Below are positions 49,950 to 54,765 of a stretch of 54,765 nt of DNA, one piece after another. The translations under genes and the position numbers were made by a program. The DNA comes from Gemmatimonadota bacterium (lineage in GTDB: Bacteria > Gemmatimonadota > Gemmatimonadetes > Palauibacterales > Palauibacteraceae): contig JAJEEM010000052.1 in NCBI GenBank assembly GCA_022820995.1, positions 1-54,765 on the forward strand, read 5' to 3'. Numbering within the stretch: position 1 is the first letter of the stretch; the number at the start of each line of letters is the position of its first letter. A model generated the notes under the pieces. That model made no database searches. It saw only the letters and a program-made list of their open reading frames with translations, and was not told the origin of the DNA.

Positions 49950-52900
49950 CTAGACTCCTCCCGCGGTCACCGCAGTTCTCATCTCCTTCGCCTTCGCGCG
50001 CCCCGGCGCCGCCAGGATCCCCAGGGCTTCCGCCAGCATCGGCAGGAGGGGCTCGGTTCCCGCCCGTCGCAGGACCAACGATAACGGTTCCAGCCGCCGC
50101 ACTTCAACGTGCAACTGGCGGTCCGCGAGCGCGTTCGTGAGGAGCCTGAGCTGCGGCGAGGCCGTCGCTTCGAACGAGATGCGGGCGTCGTCGTCGGAGG
50201 CCCGGATCCAGTCCGCTCCGATCGCCGCCCCGAGAATCCGGAGTTCCGCCGCCGCGACCAGACGTGCCGCGGGGGGAGGAAGGCGACCGAAACGGTCCTC
50301 GAGTTCCGAGCGGAACGACTTCACCTCTTCCCACTTCGTGAGACGCGAGAGACGGCGATAGAGATGCATCTTCACCGGAGACCCGGCGACGTAGGCATCG
50401 GGGAGGAACGATTCTCCGTCCACGGAGACCCGGGCGCGCGGCACGGGGTCCGGGGAGTCTCCCTTCAATCGCCTGAGCGTGCTCTCGACGAGCCGCTGCC
50501 ACGTCTCGATCCCCACCGCGGTCGCGAAACCGCTCTGCTCCCCGCCCAGGAGGTTCCCCGCCCCCCGCAGCTCGAGGTCCTTGAGCGCGACCTGGTATCC
50601 CGAGCCCAGTTCCGTGTGGTGCTCCAGGACGCGCAGCCGCTCCGCCGCATCCGGGGCGACGTCGGAGGGGACGACGAGATAGCAGTAGGCCCGGCGGTGC
50701 GAGCGGCCGACCCGCCCCCGCAGCTGGTAGAGCTGGGCGAGGCCGAAGTTGTGGGCCCGGTGGACGATCATCGTGTTCGCGGACGGGACGTCGAGTCCGT
50801 TCTCGATGATGGACGTGCAGATGAGGAGATCGATCTCGCCGCCGACGAAGCGGTGCATCACGTCCTCGAGTTCGCGCTCCGGCATCTGGCCGTGCGCGAT
50901 CGCGGCCCGCGCTTCGGGCATCAGCCGTTCGACCCGGCTCGCGACGGCCTGGATCGTCTCGACGCGGTCGTGGACGAAGAACACCTGGCCGCCGCGGTCG
51001 AACTCGCGCCGCAGCGCCTCCTCCAGGATCCCGTCGTCCCAGGACAGCACGTGCGTGATGATCGGCATGCGGTTTCGCGGCGGCGTGCGGATCGTGGAGA
51101 GGTCGCGCAGCCCGCCGAGCGCGAGGTGAAGGGTCCTGGGGATGGGGGTCGCCGTGAGGGTGAGGACATCCACCGTCTCGCGGTACTCCTTCAGCCGCTC
51201 CTTCTGCCGGACGCCGAAACGCTGTTCCTCGTCGACGATGAGGAGGCCGAGGTCGCGGAATTCGACATCGCCCGAGAGGAGCCGGTGCGTGCCGATGACG
51301 ATGTCGATGGTCCCGGCCCGGAGCCCCGCGACGACATCGCGCTGCTCGCGGGGGGTGCGGAAGCGCGACAACCCCTCCACGTGCACGGGGAAGCCCGCGA
51401 GGCGCTCGCGGAAGGTGGTGAGATGCTGGTCCGCGAGGATCGTGGTCGGGGCGAGCACGGCGACCTGCGCGCCGTCCTGGACCGCCTTGAAGGCCGCGCG
51501 GATCGCGACCTCCGTCTTCCCGAAGCCGACATCCCCGCACACGAGGCGGTCCATCGGCACTGGCGCCTCGAGATCCCGGCGGACGGCCTCCCAGGCGCCG
51601 AGCTGATCCGGCGTCTCATCGTAGAGGAAGGCGGATTCCATCTCGCGCTGCCACGCGGTCTCGGCGGGGAACGCGCGGCCGGGCGACATCTTGCGCCGCG
51701 CGTAAAGCTGGAGGAGTTCGACGGCCGTGGCCTCGATCGCCGCGACGGTCCGGTTCCGGAGTTGCTTCCACTTCCGCCGGCCGAGCTTGTGGACCGCGGG
51801 CGGCCGCGCGTCGGAGCCCGTGGCGCTCCAGCGTTCGATGAGGTCCAGCCGATAGTGGGGGAGCCTCAGAATTTCGCCGTCGGCGTAGCGGATCTCCATC
51901 GTCTCGATCGTCTCGCCGCGCACTTCGACGCGCTGCAGGCCCATGTAGCGGCCGATCCCGTGCTCCATGTGAACTACGTAGTCTCCGGGTTCGATGGCCG
52001 CGATCGACTCGATGGTGGCGGCGCCGCGCAGCCGGACGCGGTGGCGGCGATACCGGCGCCGGAACACCTCGTGATCCGTGAGGACGAGCAGGGTGCCGGG
52101 GACGCCGACCCTGAACCCGCCGCTGAGCGAACCGATGGCGAGGGCGGCCTCGCGGGCGAGCCCCGCGCCCCCGCGTTCGGTGAGGATCTCCTCCAGCCGC
52201 TCGACCTGGCCGTCGTTGTCGCAGAAGACGATGAATCGTTCGCCGCGGGCCCGCGCCGTACCGATCTCCGCCACGAGCCGCTTCATGTCGCGGTCTATGG
52301 CGGGCGGAGGTTCGACGGGAAGCCGAATCGCGGCCGGCGCCTCCTGCTCCGGGGCCGTGAATTCGACACGGCGGAACGCCGCGAGCCGCTGCTCCGCCCC
52401 GGAGGGTGGGAGGACGAGGGACTCGGCCGGCTCCGCGCCGGCTCCGACGCGCTTCCTCGCATCCCGGACCTCGTCCCACAGGCGTGCGCGGGCCCGGACG
52501 CCCCCTTCCGGGTCGAGGATCAGCGCGATCGCCGTCGGAGGCAGCGTCTCGAGGAGGGCGCGCCGCTCCACGTCGCCCGCCGTTTCGGAGCCCCGCAGCG
52601 CGATCGGAAGGACATCCACGCTCTCCAGGGTTTCGGTCGAACGCTGCGTGAGCGCGTCGAAGCGGCGCAAAGACTCCACCTCGTCGCCCCAGAGTTCGAT
52701 CCGAAGCGGCGCGGGATGTCCGAACGGAAACAGATCCACGATCCCGCCGCGGATCGCATAGTCCCCGACCTCGCGCACCGTGTGGGTGCGGTCGAATCCC
52801 ATCTCCTCGAGGCGGCGGCCGAGTTCGGCCAGCGGGTGCGCGGCCCCGCGCCGGACCGTGAGCGCGAGGCTCGTGCCGGGGCCGACCGGGATCGGCGCGC

Positions 52901-53249
52901 GTTCGGCGAGCGCCCGGGCCGTCGTCGTGAGGATGCGGCAGCGACCGCCGAGGAGCGCCCCCGTGGCCTCCACGCGCTGGGCCTCGATCTCCACGTGAGG
53001 GTCCGCATCCTCGTAAGGGAGTGCCTCTCGCTGCGGATAGCAGCGGGCGCCGCCGGCCCCGAGCGTACGGAGGTCCTCGTGGAGCGCGTCGGCACGCTCG
53101 GGAGTGTCGGCGACGAGGACGACGGGGGCGCCGACGGCCAGGTCGTCGAGCGCGAGCGCGAGCGCGGCGGGTCCCGCACCCGGGAGCGGGTGGACGAGCG
53201 CACGGGCGCCACGCCGCGAGAGCGCCTCCGGGACTCCGGCGGCCCGCAC
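49950..53249 (-). CDS. mfd: Transcription-repair coupling factor Mfd
   Basis: 1099 residues from GTG 53249. It removes stalled RNA polymerase from DNA lesions and recruits UvrA. The UvrB-like region has VLVADTPERADALHEDLRTL near the N-terminus; the RNA polymerase-binding module has GDYVVHMEHGIGRYMGLQR; the RecG-like translocase has Walker A CGDVGFGKTEVA and LLIVDEEQRFGV, then TATPIPRTLHLAL and QLRGRVGRSHRRAYCYL. The C-terminal TRCF domain is present. It is slightly shorter than the E. coli protein at the N-terminus. No good ribosome site precedes this GTG. Confidence 0.95.
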   Translation of the reverse strand: MRAAGVPEALSRRGARALVHPLPGAGPAALALALDDLAVGAPVVLVADTPERADALHEDLRTLGAGGARCYPQREALPYEDADPHVEIEAQRVEATGALLGGRCRILTTTARALAERAPIPVGPGTSLALTVRRGAAHPLAELGRRLEEMGFDRTHTVREVGDYAIRGGIVDLFPFGHPAPLRIELWGDEVESLRRFDALTQRSTETLESVDVLPIALRGSETAGDVERRALLETLPPTAIALILDPEGGVRARARLWDEVRDARKRVGAGAEPAESLVLPPSGAEQRLAAFRRVEFTAPEQEAPAAIRLPVEPPPAIDRDMKRLVAEIGTARARGERFIVFCDNDGQVERLEEILTERGGAGLAREAALAIGSLSGGFRVGVPGTLLVLTDHEVFRRRYRRHRVRLRGAATIESIAAIEPGDYVVHMEHGIGRYMGLQRVEVRGETIETMEIRYADGEILRLPHYRLDLIERWSATGSDARPPAVHKLGRRKWKQLRNRTVAAIEATAVELLQLYARRKMSPGRAFPAETAWQREMESAFLYDETPDQLGAWEAVRRDLEAPVPMDRLVCGDVGFGKTEVAIRAAFKAVQDGAQVAVLAPTTILADQHLTTFRERLAGFPVHVEGLSRFRTPREQRDVVAGLRAGTIDIVIGTHRLLSGDVEFRDLGLLIVDEEQRFGVRQKERLKEYRETVDVLTLTATPIPRTLHLALGGLRDLSTIRTPPRNRMPIITHVLSWDDGILEEALRREFDRGGQVFFVHDRVETIQAVASRVERLMPEARAAIAHGQMPERELEDVMHRFVGGEIDLLICTSIIENGLDVPSANTMIVHRAHNFGLAQLYQLRGRVGRSHRRAYCYLVVPSDVAPDAAERLRVLEHHTELGSGYQVALKDLELRGAGNLLGGEQSGFATAVGIETWQRLVESTLRRLKGDSPDPVPRARVSVDGESFLPDAYVAGSPVKMHLYRRLSRLTKWEEVKSFRSELEDRFGRLPPPAARLVAAAELRILGAAIGADWIRASDDDARISFEATASPQLRLLTNALADRQLHVEVRRLEPLSLVLRRAGTEPLLPMLAEALGILAAPGRAKAKEMRTAVTAGGV
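49955..49962 (-). promoter_or_regulatory. surA ribosome site inside the mfd 3' end
   Basis: GGGAGGAG (49962-49955 on the minus strand) stands six bases before GTG 49948, within the last codons of mfd. It decides the GTG start over ATG 49927. Confidence 0.6.
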
Positions 53250-53272
53250 GGTCTGGAGGAACGACGTTCGAA

Positions 53273-54765
53273 TCAGTTCGACGCGCCCGATGTCACCTCG
53301 CTCCCTTCACCGTCCGCGCTCGGGCGGCGCGAGCGGCCCGGCGTCGCCAGGTACAGCTCGATCCCGATCAGCGCGAGCGCGAGCGCGATCAGCCACGGGG
53401 CCATGTCCCGGCCCCGCCGCGCACGAAAGATACCGTCTTCCCAGGCGCCCGCGTCGGGGCCCGCCGTGAATACCGGCCGGCCGGCGAACAGTTCCTCGAG
53501 TTCGCGCCGCTCCATCGGCGTGGGATCGGTCTCCTCCGCCGGCACGTTCGCCGCGAAGTGCGTTTCCGCGGCCACCCCGTCGCTCCCCGTACCCCGGGCC
53601 GCGTACACGCCCGCCCTGAGCGGCGTAAACCGCGCTCCGCCCTCCACGCCGCGCACCGTCCCGTCGGGGGATTCGACTTCGCTCACCCACTCCGGGAGGG
53701 TCAGCGCCCGCCCCGCCCCGAAATCGGCGAAGGGCCAGGTGGCCAGGTGCGACCAGTGCACGAGGAGCGCTTCGAGGAAGGGGACCATGGCGGGATGCGC
53801 GGGTAGATCGCTCGCGCCGGCGCTGAGCGGCGAAGCGAGGATCAGCGCCATCCGAACATCCGACTCCGTGCGGATGAGCCAGGGTTCTCCGTCTTCGGTC
53901 CGCAGCAGCGCCGTGTCGGCGGCGGACCCGCCGCCGGTCGCGCGAAGGAGGTAGCGCTGCCGGACCCGGACCCCCGAGAGCGAGAACGCGGCCTCCGGCT
54001 CCGCGAGTCCGAGGTCGCCCGATCCCGCATCGACGCGCGCCTGCCAGGCGATCCCGACGGAAGCCAATCCCTGGTTGAACGCCGCGAGATCCACCGGGTC
54101 CGAGGGCGGAACGAAGACGACGGTCCCCGCGCCCTCCCACGGCGCGCCGACGCTCGCATCTCCGTCCACGACCGCGACGGCCCCGTTCCCTCCCGCTCCC
54201 AGCCGTCCTCCGTCGCGGAGGGTTTCGATCCCGAGTCCGACGAAGCTCGCGGCGTCGCCGTGGAAGCGGACCGTGGGAGGAGGCACGATCCGGATCGCGA
54301 AGTAGCGCAGGTCGTCGGCCCGTGCGCCGGCGGGGTTCACTTCCAGCCGCCCCTCGTGCAGCCCCGGCCCGAGTTCGGGCAGGCCCAGGACGGCGCTCGC
54401 TCCCCACGGAGCCCGGGCGGCGCCGGCGAGCCGTCCGTCGAGTTCGAGCCGGATGTCGGCTTCCGCGGCGGCGGCGTCCCCCGGATCCGGCGGGACGGCC
54501 GGCCCGCTGCGCGCGCTCCGTACGATGACGCCGTGCCCCGTCCCCGACGGCGCGGTCGTGCCGCCCGTGAGTTCGATATCGACGAGCGCGCCGTTCGGCT
54601 CGTCCGGCGGCCGTGGCGCGTAGGCCACGAGCGGGGCGGCGTCGCCGGCCGACGCCGGGGCGCTCCGCAGCGCCGACGCCTGGAGGTCCGAGAGCAGCTG
54701 GATCTCGCGACGTCGCTCACCGTCGGCCGGGAGCGCCGCGGCGGCCCGGGCCACGACGGCGGCCA
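53273..54765 (-). CDS. BatA-like membrane protein, C-terminal part
   Basis: The gene runs off the right end of the window, so the N-terminus is missing; about 497 residues are seen. The visible part has beta-rich extracellular-type domains and a single C-terminal membrane helix (MAPWLIALALALIGIELYLA), with a short basic tail. The layout and Pro/Ala-rich loops resemble BatA/von Willebrand A-type membrane proteins. The stop is 23 bases before mfd, so they may share a transcript. The name is tentative until the N-terminus is read. Confidence 0.55.
   Translation of the reverse strand, partial: AAVVARAAAALPADGERRREIQLLSDLQASALRSAPASAGDAAPLVAYAPRPPDEPNGALVDIELTGGTTAPSGTGHGVIVRSARSGPAVPPDPGDAAAAEADIRLELDGRLAGAARAPWGASAVLGLPELGPGLHEGRLEVNPAGARADDLRYFAIRIVPPPTVRFHGDAASFVGLGIETLRDGGRLGAGGNGAVAVVDGDASVGAPWEGAGTVVFVPPSDPVDLAAFNQGLASVGIAWQARVDAGSGDLGLAEPEAAFSLSGVRVRQRYLLRATGGGSAADTALLRTEDGEPWLIRTESDVRMALILASPLSAGASDLPAHPAMVPFLEALLVHWSHLATWPFADFGAGRALTLPEWVSEVESPDGTVRGVEGGARFTPLRAGVYAARGTGSDGVAAETHFAANVPAEETDPTPMERRELEELFAGRPVFTAGPDAGAWEDGIFRARRGRDMAPWLIALALALIGIELYLATPGRSRRPSADGEGSEVTSGASN

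Overview
The window is high-GC DNA from a Gram-negative-type bacterium: it has outer-membrane lipoproteins, a SurA chaperone, FtsEX-EnvC and nucleotide-sugar enzymes. A 6-bladed beta-propeller lipoprotein, a roughly 1600-residue NAD-glutamate dehydrogenase and the imuB/DUF6504/dnaE2 set would fit Gemmatimonadota. That assignment is inference; no rRNA or other phylogenetic marker is present. I saw no tRNA, rRNA, CRISPR array, integrase or transposase. No stretch over about 180 bases lacks a feature.

Bases 1-17900 are a defence island built around a divergent promoter region at 8968-9144. Leftward runs a tightly coupled five-gene operon: an AAA/DUF4143 ATPase, a 1359-residue NACHT-like NTPase ending in a PD-(D/E)XK nuclease-like domain, a 67-residue protein, and two paralogous zinc-ribbon proteins ending in nucleoside-deoxyribosyltransferase-like domains. 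Rightward runs an ATPase gene and a DUF4276 (TOPRIM-like) gene, translationally coupled to the DISARM core drmA-drmB-drmC, then a DUF3800 gene. No methyltransferase, drmD or drmE is in view, so this is an atypical DISARM arrangement. The island edges (111-1265 and the DUF3800 gene) are visibly poorer in G+C.

Bases 17911-29486 are mixed: a beta-propeller lipoprotein, a HicA-like toxin gene with two related downstream partner genes and a palindromic operator, a DoxX membrane protein, the imuB-DUF6504-dnaE2 mutasome genes without imuA, a secreted SUMF1-domain protein, a lipoprotein with three DUF4377-like repeats that seems to start at ATT, a cupin, and a SelW-like selenoprotein with an in-frame UGA followed by a bacterial SECIS-like hairpin.

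Bases 29522-54765 are mainly core genome: NAD-glutamate dehydrogenase facing glutamine synthetase, a phosphopantetheinyl transferase, UDP-GlcNAc 4-epimerase, guaB and an MltD-like lytic transglycosylase. A long leftward run follows (partial BatA-like gene, mfd, surA, pdxA, ftsE, ftsX, envC, holB, moaC, wbpA), most of it joined by ATGA/GTGA overlaps. Two or three genes appear to be transcribed leaderless, with a -10 element about five bases before the start codon.
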